Shown piece after piece: positions 7,409 to 15,445 of a DNA stretch of 23,490 nt. The notes beneath the pieces are model-generated. The model saw only the letters and a list, made by a program, of their open reading frames with translations. It searched no databases and was not told where the DNA came from. The stretch lies in assembly GCA_028869725.1 (NCBI GenBank), contig JAGWRJ010000783.1, positions 1-23,490 on the forward strand. The letters are read 5' to 3'. How positions within the stretch are numbered: the stretch's first letter is position 1; each line of letters opens with the position of its first letter. A program made the position numbers and the translations under genes. This DNA is from Alphaproteobacteria bacterium. Its GTDB lineage: Bacteria > Pseudomonadota > Alphaproteobacteria > Micropepsales > Micropepsaceae.

Positions 7409-7671
7409 CTTTCAGCCAGTACCACGTAGTCACCAATGTCCGCCTAGGATGGGGATTTAGCCGACTGCACCGCTTCATTTTGGCGCGCTCTCTCACTGAG
7501 TTCATTCTGTACCCGCGCCTCGATTTCCTTCCTTTCACGCCCCTGCCGTCATTCAGCGACCTCACGCCAATATACTACCGCTGAGACCTATACGGACGTT
7601 GACTACGCGGAAGGTAGAGGCCTTCGGAAAGAGCTGTCTTATACTGCACTTCCACAAACAAGGAGTTTGCC

Positions 7672-7842
7672 ATGAGCAACGAAATTGCGCTCGAAGTGAA
7701 GGATGTTCGAAGCTTGGTCGCGGCGATTCTCGCCGCCGGGGTTCTAGCAAGTAGCCGGGGTGCACAAGACAATGTTGGCGAGGACGCCTACGCCGTCTAC
7801 AAACGCATCCGAGCAGAACTTGTGAAGGGCGGTATGTCTTGA
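7672..7842 (+). CDS. Small protein of unknown function (56 aa)
   Basis: The ATG at 7672 has a clear AAGGAG 7 bases upstream. The product starts MSNEIALEVKDVRSLVAAIL, then has AAGVLASSRGAQDNVGEDAY and the helix AVYKRIRAELVKGG. A short apolar stretch is present but is too weak for a confident membrane helix. No family is recognised. A terminator hairpin follows 5 bases after the stop codon, and TATACT at 7639-7646 could be part of a promoter, so this is probably an independent transcription unit. Confidence 0.55.
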   Translation: MSNEIALEVKDVRSLVAAILAAGVLASSRGAQDNVGEDAYAVYKRIRAELVKGGMS

Positions 7843-7847
7843 AAGAT

Positions 7848-7881
7848 GGGCCCAGCGACCTTCGCCGCTGAGCCCTTTCTT
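7848..7881 (+). terminator. Intrinsic terminator after the 56-aa gene
   Basis: GGGCCCAGCG (7848-7857) pairs with CGCTGAGCCC (7866-7875) with one mismatch around an 8-base loop, followed directly by TTTCTT. It sits just behind the stop codon at 7840-7842. Confidence 0.75.
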
Positions 7882-7955
7882 GCGACCTCTGCCGCTAATC
7901 AGATCGACCTCTGCCGATCTTCCTCCGCGCCGACCCGTGCCGACGCTTAGAGCGG

Positions 7956-8159
7956 TTATTCGCCTAGCTTGTCAGCTAGGACCTCTGCGCGCTTGCGTAC
8001 CTCAACGGCCGCAAATGCCGCGTCCTCGATGCGCTCCATGGGCGGCACATCAGGCTGAGAGCAATTCTCCTCGCAAAGACGTTCGGCGATCCTGGCGGCT
8101 CTGAGAAGGTCCAGTGCGGCGTTCTCGGTTTCCACATCTTGGGCCATAACCGATCTCAT
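7956..8159 (-). CDS. Small helical protein of unknown function (67 aa)
   Basis: The product is short, acidic and probably all-helical, with repeated Ala/Glu/Arg runs (ALDLLRAARIAERLCEEN and ERIEDAAFAAVEVRKRAEVL). I recognise no family. The ATG at 8159 overlaps the stop of the upstream 63-aa gene as ATGA, which decides the start; a second ATG four codons later is an alternative. The two form a pair downstream of the tape measure gene and read the same way, so they may belong to its transcript or to a short separate operon. Confidence 0.5.
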   Translation of the reverse strand: MRSVMAQDVETENAALDLLRAARIAERLCEENCSQPDVPPMERIEDAAFAAVEVRKRAEVLADKLGE

Positions 8160-8347
8160 TTCTTGCCGTTGAGAATGGATGTCGGCTGCGCAGAGTTTCG
8201 CGGCATGATTGGAGATGCCGGCACGAGCAACGCTTCACCTTGTTCACGCTCTGCACGCTCGAACGTGGCGCGTGTACGTGGATGCTGAATAATCGTGGAT
8301 AGTGCAACGTGACGCTGCGCTGCCTCCTCAGAGTGCTTCGAAGTCAT
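8156..8347 (-). CDS. Small charged protein of unknown function (63 aa)
   Basis: An ATG at 8347, preceded by AGAGAGGAT about 8 bases upstream, gives a 63-residue product starting MTSKHSEEAAQRHVALSTII with a charged helix TRATFERAEREQGE and a basic end. No family is recognised. It overlaps the following 67-aa gene by 4 bases and begins 135 bases after the tape measure stop, across the tandem repeats at 8427-8490. Confidence 0.5.
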   Translation of the reverse strand: MTSKHSEEAAQRHVALSTIIQHPRTRATFERAEREQGEALLVPASPIMPRNSAQPTSILNGKK

Positions 8348-8426
8348 GGTGAGTATCCTCTCTGATCATCGACGCACGATCGCGCCGGTGCAGAAAAGAT
8401 GGTCGCGCGAATTGCCCAGATCAATT

Positions 8427-8490
8427 CCCCAAAATGGGGCTATCGATACCCCAAATTGGAGCCATGTGTCCCCAAAGCGGGGTTATCGCT
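8427..8490. repeat. Three tandem 21-22 bp repeats at the end of the tape measure gene
   Basis: Copies begin at 8427, 8449 and 8470 and share CCCCAAA on the plus strand, then a G-rich block and TATCG in copies 1 and 3. Copies 1 and 3 contain a small hairpin of CCCC and GGGG arms; copy 2 is degenerate. The third copy overlaps the tape measure stop codon at 8483-8485. Spacing is two helical turns, which suits a protein-binding array or a cis-acting packaging or regulatory site. Confidence 0.6.
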
Positions 8491-11400
8491 TCCGCGGATT
8501 GCTGTTGGCCTTTGCGACCCATGACGGTGCCTGGCGCTTGGCTTCTGCAACCGCCTCCTTCATGCCCTCATGCACCGCGACGATCATTTCGCTGCGTAGC
8601 TGCTCCGCCATGCCTTGTTGGGCGTAACGGGCATCGACATTGATCACCGGGGCAATCGACACGGTGGCGCCGCCGTGAGCCGTCATGGCATCGAACTTGG
8701 CGCCTGCGTTCATCGCTGCCAGGGTGCTTTCATTGCCTTGCGTGCCGGCCGCAGTGACCACGCTTTCGCCGGCAGACAGACGTGCCATGATGGAGTCCGA
8801 GGTAGCGGTGCCGGGACCATTGAGGTTGATGACACCAGTCGCAAAGCCCGCCACCGACTCGATGGACTGAATGATCGAAGCACCTTGCGAAATCACGATT
8901 GCCCAATCGGCGAGATTAGATGGAAATGGCGCCGCGAGCGCCTTGGCCAATGCTTGTTGGATCTTGATCGTCGCGTCGGCGATCGCGAAGGCCTTGGAGA
9001 TCCCGAAGAGCACGCGGTATGCGGCGCTCGATTTGCCGGCGAAGCCAGCCACCGCGTCGGCTAGTTTGCTGAAGGTGTCTTCGCCGATCAGAAGCTGGGA
9101 GTGATACATCTGCGTATAGAGCGCTTGTATCTTTGCAGCCGCCTGCGCATGGATTTCCACCTCCATGGCTGCATAACTGCGCACGCCCTTGATGCCAGCG
9201 TCTTGCGCCTGCTTCAGCGTCTCCAGTTGCTGGTTCATCTGGTTGTTGATGCCCTTGACACCAGCGGCAAGACCGATTTGGGCGCTGACACCAAATGGAT
9301 TTCCGTGTCCTAAGCCGGCCTCGATGCCAAGCAGGCTCTTGTTGAGGCCCGTTCCGGCTTGAGCAACGGAGAACTCAAGCGGCGTGATCTTGTGCTGGGC
9401 CTTGAGCGCATCAAGTGCCTTCATAGTGTCGAGATAATCCGAGACCTGCTTGTTGATCCCGTCGAGGATCTTCGACTGTTCCTTCCAGGCATCGTTCCTG
9501 AGCACCAGCTTGCTAATCAACGCGGCCTCTGCCGGATTCAATTTCGACAGATCGTTGAGTTGCTGTTCCGTGAGGTTCTTGTCGGCGCTCTTCAATTGGC
9601 TGCGAAGGTGGGCTTCGATCTTCAACTCTTCGAGGATCGCATCGCGATTTGGGCCGGATACACGGTCAGCCTGGCCTTGCGCATTCAGGTTCGAGATCTC
9701 CCGCGCCATGATGCTCTTGCGGCTCTCGGTAGCGCCGGATGGCGGCGTCCAGCTATTGTCGAAGCTGGGAGGTACAAAGGCGCGAACCTGCGGCGTGATC
9801 GTCACTGGCTGGATGAGGTGTGCCTGATGACCAATCAGCCGATTGGTGTCCTGCGTCAGGGAGTTGATCCGTTGACTGATGTAACCCTGTGTAAGATCTC
9901 CCAGCGCCGCAAAGCTGGGGCCGAAGCCGGGAAGCATCTGGAGCAGCTTGGCGTACTGCACCAGCGAGGAGATGTATTTCAGCATCGAGATGTCGGCCTG
10001 ATCCGCATTGATCGCGGCCTGGATCATCTGGTCGTTGGTCGACGCCATGGCGCGCGCCGATAGTTGGCTGCGCTCATACAGCTCGTAGAACGCGGCACTG
10101 AGGCCCAAGATGGCCGCGCCGATGGGGCCGCCGAAGAAGGCTAGAGCGGTATCAAGGGTGCCCACCGCCGCCGCGGACAACCTGGCCATGATGCCTGTTT
10201 CGGCAAGGGCAGCATCATAGGCTTCCGTCGCTGCGGTTGCCCGTACCGTTGCAGCCGCCACAGCGTCCGTCGCCGCCGCCAGACGCCCCTCTGAGGCCGT
10301 CAGGAGGTTGGTGATGCCGATCTGTGCCCGATCACTGTCCGCCCGCGCCAGCGCCGCCCGCAGGCCCGCGACGTTGGCCGTAAGACGGGTTTCAACCGCC
10401 CGGGCCGCCTCGAGATCCGCCAGCGCACCATCGGCGACCGCCTTGGCCCGCATGGCTTCAGCCTGCGCCGAACCGATCTCCACCGCGTTGCCACTCAGGA
10501 TCGCCGCCGTGTATTGCGCCTGTGCCGCTGCGGCCTGCGCCATCGCCGGGATGTAGCGGCCCAGGAGCCGGGCTACGAAGACCGAGAACAGGGCTTCCGA
10601 GGCGACCGTCACCGCATGGGTGATCTGATCCATGTTGTCCGCGACGGTCTTAAAGGCGGGCCCCAAATCCATGACCGCCGAACTGGAGAACTTGATCGCC
10701 TCGTTGCTGGCGGCGCGGAACATGCGCTCCATTTCGTAGCCGGGGGTCTTCATCTTGTTGACCGCATCGGCCGTGGCCCCGGTCTTGTGGGCCATGTCAT
10801 CCATGATCTGGTTGAACTTCTGGCCCGCCGCGCCGGCCAGGGACAGGATCGGGATGATTCCGCGCACATTGCCGAAGAGCGCCGCCAGCACATCGGCATT
10901 GGCATGCGTCTTGGCCATGAGGTTTTCGAGGAACTTCTGTAGTCCCTCGGCCTGCAACGCCGTGGTGTTGAATTGCAGACCCAGAAGCGCCGCTTCCTTC
11001 TTCGCCATCGTGGTCGGGTGAACGATGGCGGTCAGGATGTCGCGCAAGCCGGTCACGGCTTCGTCGGTGTTGATACCGCCGGTGGTGATGGCCGCGATCG
11101 CCGCGTCCAACTCATCGAGGCTCACACCCGTTTGCGCCGCGATCGGTGCCACCCGGCCCAGCGAGGAGGCCAGTTCGCCAATCGTGGTCTTGCCGTCGCG
11201 CATGGCCACGAAGAGCGAGTCCGACACGGCCTGCACGTTTTTCACGCGCCCGGCATAGGCGTTCATGATCGATGTCAGGCCATCGGCCGCCGTGAAGATG
11301 TCGGTGATCCCGCCCAGGGCCAGCTTGTTGGCCGCTGTCAGATATTCCGTAGCCTCTTTGGCGTTTGTCGCGCCGGCCGAAATGATCTGGTAGAGCGCCT

Positions 11401-11875
11401 TGGCTTCGTCCGTGGGCGCCGCGGCAAACGCATCGCTTTGTGCGAGCACCGCCTTGGTCAACTGCTGCATGCTGACCTTGGTGGTATCCACCAGCGTTGA
11501 CACCTCGGCCATGCCGTTCTGGAAGGCGATTGTCTTTTCGATGGCGCTGCGGGCGGAGAAGCCAACAGCGGCAATGCCCAAGGCCACGCCTCCGAAGAGC
11601 ACCCCGGCTTCGGACACAGTGGTTACAAGGGCGCGCATGCGGCTGGCGACGCCGCCCAAGGGACCGTCAATGGCCGCCATGGCGCTCGCCATGCCGCGTG
11701 CCTCGCCCGTGAGCGCAGCCAGCGAGCGCCCGGCTTTGGTATGGGCGGAGGTTAGACCATCCGCCGCCCGTTCCGCTTTGTTGGAGGCGGTTGCGAGGTG
11801 ATCCAGGCGACGGGTAGCCATATCGGCATCGCCGCTTTCGATCCGAAGGCCCAAAGTCGCAAGATCGGTGGTCAT
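8483..11875 (-). CDS. Phage tail tape measure protein
   Basis: The 1130-residue protein is the scaffold that sets tail length in long-tailed phages. Residues about 100-330 match the TP901-type core, with FQNGMAEVSTLVD, LYQIISAGATNAKEA, DGLTSIMNAYAG, ELASSLGRVAPIAAQTGVSL and TGLRDILTAI. The middle is Ala-rich coiled coil (about 470-590) followed by hydrophobic helices (FFGGPIGAAILGLSAAFYEL). The C-terminus is lambda-like, with YRVLFGISKAFAIADATIKI followed by SVAGFATG and ARLSAGESVV. The ATG overlaps the upstream stop by 4 bases. At about 0.15 nm per residue it implies a tail near 170 nm. No other tail gene lies near it, which is odd for this protein. Confidence 0.93.
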   Translation of the reverse strand: MTTDLATLGLRIESGDADMATRRLDHLATASNKAERAADGLTSAHTKAGRSLAALTGEARGMASAMAAIDGPLGGVASRMRALVTTVSEAGVLFGGVALGIAAVGFSARSAIEKTIAFQNGMAEVSTLVDTTKVSMQQLTKAVLAQSDAFAAAPTDEAKALYQIISAGATNAKEATEYLTAANKLALGGITDIFTAADGLTSIMNAYAGRVKNVQAVSDSLFVAMRDGKTTIGELASSLGRVAPIAAQTGVSLDELDAAIAAITTGGINTDEAVTGLRDILTAIVHPTTMAKKEAALLGLQFNTTALQAEGLQKFLENLMAKTHANADVLAALFGNVRGIIPILSLAGAAGQKFNQIMDDMAHKTGATADAVNKMKTPGYEMERMFRAASNEAIKFSSSAVMDLGPAFKTVADNMDQITHAVTVASEALFSVFVARLLGRYIPAMAQAAAAQAQYTAAILSGNAVEIGSAQAEAMRAKAVADGALADLEAARAVETRLTANVAGLRAALARADSDRAQIGITNLLTASEGRLAAATDAVAAATVRATAATEAYDAALAETGIMARLSAAAVGTLDTALAFFGGPIGAAILGLSAAFYELYERSQLSARAMASTNDQMIQAAINADQADISMLKYISSLVQYAKLLQMLPGFGPSFAALGDLTQGYISQRINSLTQDTNRLIGHQAHLIQPVTITPQVRAFVPPSFDNSWTPPSGATESRKSIMAREISNLNAQGQADRVSGPNRDAILEELKIEAHLRSQLKSADKNLTEQQLNDLSKLNPAEAALISKLVLRNDAWKEQSKILDGINKQVSDYLDTMKALDALKAQHKITPLEFSVAQAGTGLNKSLLGIEAGLGHGNPFGVSAQIGLAAGVKGINNQMNQQLETLKQAQDAGIKGVRSYAAMEVEIHAQAAAKIQALYTQMYHSQLLIGEDTFSKLADAVAGFAGKSSAAYRVLFGISKAFAIADATIKIQQALAKALAAPFPSNLADWAIVISQGASIIQSIESVAGFATGVINLNGPGTATSDSIMARLSAGESVVTAAGTQGNESTLAAMNAGAKFDAMTAHGGATVSIAPVINVDARYAQQGMAEQLRSEMIVAVHEGMKEAVAEAKRQAPSWVAKANSNPRKR

Positions 11876-12225
11876 TGTGCGTTGCCTGTGAGTTGCAGGA
11901 ATTGCAGGTGCAGCGCCGGCGGAATGTCCAACAACTGTCCCGGCTGCTTATTGGATTTGAACCAAAGCCACAGCATGGCGAGGAATTGCTCATCGTCAGG
12001 CAGAAGCGCCTTCGAATAGAGGGGCAACCGCGCAAACGTGGACGCTAACGGGTCATAGAAGACCACCGTCTGGTTGTCCTGATCCGCAGCGGAAACTACT
12101 TCGCCTGGAATATGCGGACGCACCCGGAAGCACCGTTGCGGATGTCGTGAGAACCAACTGCGGTCCCACGACTGAGCCCGGCTCAGTGCATCCTTGTGCT
12201 TCCGGCTTTCAGCGGCGCTGGTCAT
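11872..12225 (-). CDS. Unknown protein upstream of tape measure (117 aa)
   Basis: The 117-residue product has a basic N-terminal third (SRKHKDALSRAQSWDRSWF), a central beta-like part with DQDNQTVVFYDPLAS, and an aromatic C-terminal helix region (EQFLAMLWLWFKSNKQPGQL). I do not recognise it. It overlaps both neighbours by 4 bases (ATGA at each end). In long-tailed phages the gene directly before the tape measure usually encodes a tail assembly chaperone, so position makes that role possible. No frameshift site or chaperone motif was identified. Confidence 0.7.
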   Translation of the reverse strand: MTSAAESRKHKDALSRAQSWDRSWFSRHPQRCFRVRPHIPGEVVSAADQDNQTVVFYDPLASTFARLPLYSKALLPDDEQFLAMLWLWFKSNKQPGQLLDIPPALHLQFLQLTGNAQ

Positions 12226-13022
12226 GCTGCGGCGGCCGCGCCTCTGCGGTGGGCCTCATACTCGGCAAGGCTGGCGAAGAACTTGCCGCGGGCCAGTTCA
12301 TCACCGGTCGCCGGCTTGTAGGAGGACTCCCCAGGGATCACCCGTAGCACTCGATCGCCGTCCCTGAGCAACCAGGGGGTGTCTTCGCTTTGGAAGGTTT
12401 GCTCGATCCGGGCAAACGCATCCCTGTCCAGTCCGGCCGTCTCGCGTGCGACCGCTTTCATGGTGTCGATGGCGGCCTCGGCCTCCGCAACCGCATCCTC
12501 CAGATCGCGGATTGCGTCCATGTGGGGCGCGAACCGCCTCTCGAGTGTCAACTGTAGAACCCGCTCAAAATCCTCTGCGTTCAACCCAGACATCATGGCG
12601 GGCGCGGTCAGCACGGCATCGGCCAGGCGCTCATCAACCCCGGGCTGGGTCAGGAGGGCCATCACCTCCATCGGACGCATGGCGCGCAGAACCGCCCGGA
12701 TCTCTTGCCGATCGAGCGCGCCGGCCGCATCGCCCCTGTCCGGGGCTGGGATAGAAATCGCTGCCCGCTCTTCCCGAACCACTGCCCGTGCCTTCTTGAT
12801 CGGAGCCGCAGCCGTCGCCAGACGCGGAAGGAGCTCGCGGCGCATAAGATCGGATGCAGCCTTCATGCGTCCGGTTTCGGTCAGGTCCGCGCTATTCCGA
12901 AGCGTGGTCGCTTTCGCGCTGACCTCCTCGGCGATCACGCCCGCGGCCATAACTGCGGCGCGCAAGCCTTTGGCCTTCGCGTGGTCACGTACACGGCCCA
13001 AAAGCTGACTGGTCAAATTCAT
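12222..13022 (-). CDS. Unknown helical phage-like protein (266 aa)
   Basis: This 266-residue protein is almost wholly helical and Ala/Arg/Glu-rich. A basic N-terminus (LLGRVRDHAKAKGLRAAVMA) is followed by a region with KKARAVVREERAAIS, a segment with LRAMRPMEVMALLTQPG, and a likely coiled coil (DAIRDLEDAVAEAEAAIDTM), ending in an Ala-rich tail. No family is recognised. The start is the ATG at 13020-13022 that overlaps the terminase stop as ATGA; a longer frame reaching 13133 lies inside the terminase gene and is not used. It occupies the place where portal, capsid and tail genes would normally be, and is far too short to replace them. Confidence 0.75.
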   Translation of the reverse strand: MNLTSQLLGRVRDHAKAKGLRAAVMAAGVIAEEVSAKATTLRNSADLTETGRMKAASDLMRRELLPRLATAAAPIKKARAVVREERAAISIPAPDRGDAAGALDRQEIRAVLRAMRPMEVMALLTQPGVDERLADAVLTAPAMMSGLNAEDFERVLQLTLERRFAPHMDAIRDLEDAVAEAEAAIDTMKAVARETAGLDRDAFARIEQTFQSEDTPWLLRDGDRVLRVIPGESSYKPATGDELARGKFFASLAEYEAHRRGAAAAA

Positions 13023-14560
13023 GGTGTTACCCCTTCCTTGGTTTTGGCCTCGCGCATGGCGCGGTCCCGTTCCATCATCTCGTGAAGAGCAAACAGTCGC
13101 TCTTCGTCCCGTCTCGTTCCAGTCACCCCGCAAAGCGGATTGTTGCCTTCTGCGACCGTCCGGTAGTGACTGACAACCGCAGTAGCCGACTGCCGCTTGC
13201 GACCAGCGAGGTTCACCACCCCCGCGACGGAATTACTGAGGTCGTCATGGCCGTGAGGCTCGTGGTCCACCGTTTCGCGGCCGCCGCGTGCAACCCGCCG
13301 CTCCAGGCCGACGATCTGGGCGACCAGACGCTCATTATCGAGCAGGTCGACCGTCGCGGCGTTCAGCCGGGGCAACAATTCCCGATAGAGATCAGAGCGG
13401 GTCAGATCCGCCAGTCGGTAGTTCACGCCATGCTTGCGGAACTGCTCGCGTGGCCATTCACCGCCGAACCGATCGCCCGTGACTTCGGCGAGGCCGTAAC
13501 TCTTCAGCGTGTCGGCAAACTCGTTGGCCACGGCTTCAGGGGAAAATGGCGGCCGGCGTTCCCGCATAGCATCCAAAATCACCCGCTCGCCCTCGCTGTG
13601 GGCAATCGCCAGCGTCATAGCGTCATTGGAGCCGCCCGAGGGGTCCACAAACCCGAAATACCGCAAGCCCGAAACTCTTGGCCGCTCTCGCACGCCAAGC
13701 GACACGCAGGCCTCCACAACCTCGCGGGTGACGAATTGCTCAACGTCTGAGCGGAATTCGGCCAAATACTCAGCGGCGGCGCGGGCGTAATCGCGCGCCA
13801 ACGCTTCATCCACAACCGACTGCCGCAAGCTGGGGTTCATTTCGCGTGACGTGGCCTTCCAAACCAGAGGCCCGCCATCCTTGCCCCACCATCGGCGATA
13901 GGCGTTCCATAGCTCGCCGCGCTTGGCGTAGGGCGACGATGCCAGGAGCATCACACTGCCCGGAATCGACGCCAGCCCAGGCCGAACCGCTGCCAAGATC
14001 TCATTGTCCGGGTTCGCACCGTCATCACTACGCCAGAATGCAACCTCGTCTCCGATCACCGCCGCAAACGTGTATCCGCGCGTGGTGCGCCATGAAGCCG
14101 TGCCGACCTCAATCGTGACCTGATTGCGAAGGTCAAACCGCTCTGCGGCCGGATCTGCCTCAAGCATCGCCTTCAGCATCGGGATCGTGGTGAGCATGCC
14201 GCCGATGTAGCGCACGATCACGCGCGCCTGACGCCTGTCTGTGGCGATCACCATCACCGTCGCGCGCTCGCCGGGTTGCAGGAAGGACCGATAATCGCGA
14301 AAGCAGGCCAGAAACACGGCCACCAGCGCCATGATGAAGCTCTTGCCGCCACGTCGACCCACGATTAGCCACGCCTCTGTGTGCGGCTCTGTGGGCGCCA
14401 GATCGCATCCTGTGTGCTTGCGGTACGTCGCAAGTTGCTCATCCGTCATGGGCAATGCGAAGAACGCCGCCAGGAACGCGAACCACGCCTGCCACGTCGC
14501 CTCATCCTTGAACCAAGGCGCAAACAGGTTTCGGTCTTTGCAGGCGGTCAGAATGTCCAT
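13019..14560 (-). CDS. Phage terminase large subunit
   Basis: The 513-residue motor-nuclease packages DNA into a procapsid. The ATPase half has Walker A GRRGGKS (residues 68-74) and Walker B AAVIGDEVAF with D171 and E172, plus the coupling segment LLASSPYAKRG near 205-215. The nuclease half has an RNase H-like arrangement with D306 in GFVDPSGG, D363 in VTGDRFGGEW and D439/D440 in HGHDDLSNS. All key residues are present, so it should be active. The start shares one base with the upstream stop (TGATG), and the stop overlaps the next gene by 4 bases. A functioning terminase needs a portal, and none is encoded in this element. Confidence 0.93.
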   Translation of the reverse strand: MDILTACKDRNLFAPWFKDEATWQAWFAFLAAFFALPMTDEQLATYRKHTGCDLAPTEPHTEAWLIVGRRGGKSFIMALVAVFLACFRDYRSFLQPGERATVMVIATDRRQARVIVRYIGGMLTTIPMLKAMLEADPAAERFDLRNQVTIEVGTASWRTTRGYTFAAVIGDEVAFWRSDDGANPDNEILAAVRPGLASIPGSVMLLASSPYAKRGELWNAYRRWWGKDGGPLVWKATSREMNPSLRQSVVDEALARDYARAAAEYLAEFRSDVEQFVTREVVEACVSLGVRERPRVSGLRYFGFVDPSGGSNDAMTLAIAHSEGERVILDAMRERRPPFSPEAVANEFADTLKSYGLAEVTGDRFGGEWPREQFRKHGVNYRLADLTRSDLYRELLPRLNAATVDLLDNERLVAQIVGLERRVARGGRETVDHEPHGHDDLSNSVAGVVNLAGRKRQSATAVVSHYRTVAEGNNPLCGVTGTRRDEERLFALHEMMERDRAMREAKTKEGVTP

Positions 14561-14862
14561 CAGTTGCCGGCCAACCGCGTCAAATAGCCGTCACGCGCGA
14601 TCGTCGCCTCGTAATTGATCCCGCCATCTGCCTCAGGTGCGTAAATCGGATGCAACAGGCTTGCAGGGATCGCATCCGCCTCGCCGGTGAAGGTGCGAAC
14701 CGGGCGCTGCATCGCGTCCAGGCCGGAATCGCGGTGATCCAGCGCATGCTCGATTGCAGACAGGTCGACCATCGCCGCTCGCAGTTCGGCAATTGCGGCC
14801 GCATATCGCCTTCCGGCGGTATCGCGTGCGCTTAGCAACTCATCCACAGTCATTCGCGTCAA
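14560..14862 (-). CDS. Small protein before terminase (100 aa)
   Basis: The product begins with two helices (TVDELLSARDTAGRRYAAAI and ELRAAMVDLSAIEHALDHRD) like a coiled-coil hairpin, followed by a Pro-rich, less ordered half (PASLLHPIYAPEADGGINYE). I do not recognise the family. The start at 14862 is a TTG overlapping the upstream stop as TTGA; an ATG at 14853 with GGAGG 12 bases upstream is an equally good choice. The stop shares a base with the terminase ATG. Its tight coupling suggests a part in packaging or in regulating it. Confidence 0.7.
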   Translation of the reverse strand: MTRMTVDELLSARDTAGRRYAAAIAELRAAMVDLSAIEHALDHRDSGLDAMQRPVRTFTGEADAIPASLLHPIYAPEADGGINYEATIARDGYLTRLAGN

Positions 14863-15257
14863 GCTGCCTCCTTCGCCTTCGCGGCGACGTAGCGTTGAAG
14901 ATCTGGCGCCAAATCGTGTGCGCGGCGCTCAAGGCCAAGGTCGGCCAGAAGCCGCCGCTGTGCGTTTGTGAGGGCCATGAATTCGGCCAGGTCGACCGGA
15001 TCACCGCTCAAGTAGCTTGCCGCTGCGTCCTTGAGCATGGCGCCTAGAACTGCGGTGTTTTCGACCAGCTCGCGTTGCATGGCGGTGAGGTGATCAAAGC
15101 CGCCCAGATCAGCCGCGATGCTGTCTCGTAGCTCGAATGCTACACGTGCAGCGCTGGTGCGCCGATCAAGATCCGCCAATGTGCGCAGACGCGCCTTTTT
15201 GAGGGCCTTCGGCTTCGCGTCTGCGGGCTTTTCGGTGTGTATCTCTTCGCTTTTCAT
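14859..15257 (-). CDS. Candidate terminase small subunit (132 aa)
   Basis: A basic N-terminal stretch (KPKALKKARLRTLADLDRRT) is followed by helical segments with ELRDSIAADLGGFDHLTAMQ, then VENTAVLGAMLKDAAASYL, DPVDLAEFMALTNAQRRLL and LGLERRAHDL. Proteins of this type are familiar to me from alphaproteobacterial islands, next to terminase-like genes. Small terminase subunits are short, helical, DNA-binding and placed just before the large subunit, so the role fits by position and build, but no defined HTH is certain. It is the first gene of the packaging operon. Its ATG lacks a strong ribosome binding site, and the 188-base region 15258-15445 before it is AT-rich with no convincing promoter hexamers. 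Confidence 0.75.
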   Translation of the reverse strand: MKSEEIHTEKPADAKPKALKKARLRTLADLDRRTSAARVAFELRDSIAADLGGFDHLTAMQRELVENTAVLGAMLKDAAASYLSGDPVDLAEFMALTNAQRRLLADLGLERRAHDLAPDLQRYVAAKAKEAA

Positions 15258-15445
15258 CTAACCCAATCGATACCCGTGCGTTACCCAGCTAGCGAATCAC
15301 CCAAAATGATGATCTCACTTTTGCTTATTTACCAGCATTTCATGAAAATAGGCTCTGTGACTGCCGATCACACGCTTATGTGGACCAAGCGTTGTTCGCG
15401 CAAGCAAGAAAGATCGATTGTGGACAGATTTTTTCGTGTGCATTC

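Noticed and set aside
9359..10063. 234-codon plus-strand open frame
   Set aside because: Antisense to the tape measure gene, with no ribosome binding site or recognisable domain.
12222..13133. Longer 303-codon version of the 266-aa protein
   Set aside because: The extra 37 codons lie inside the terminase gene, and the ATG at 13022 is coupled to the terminase stop.
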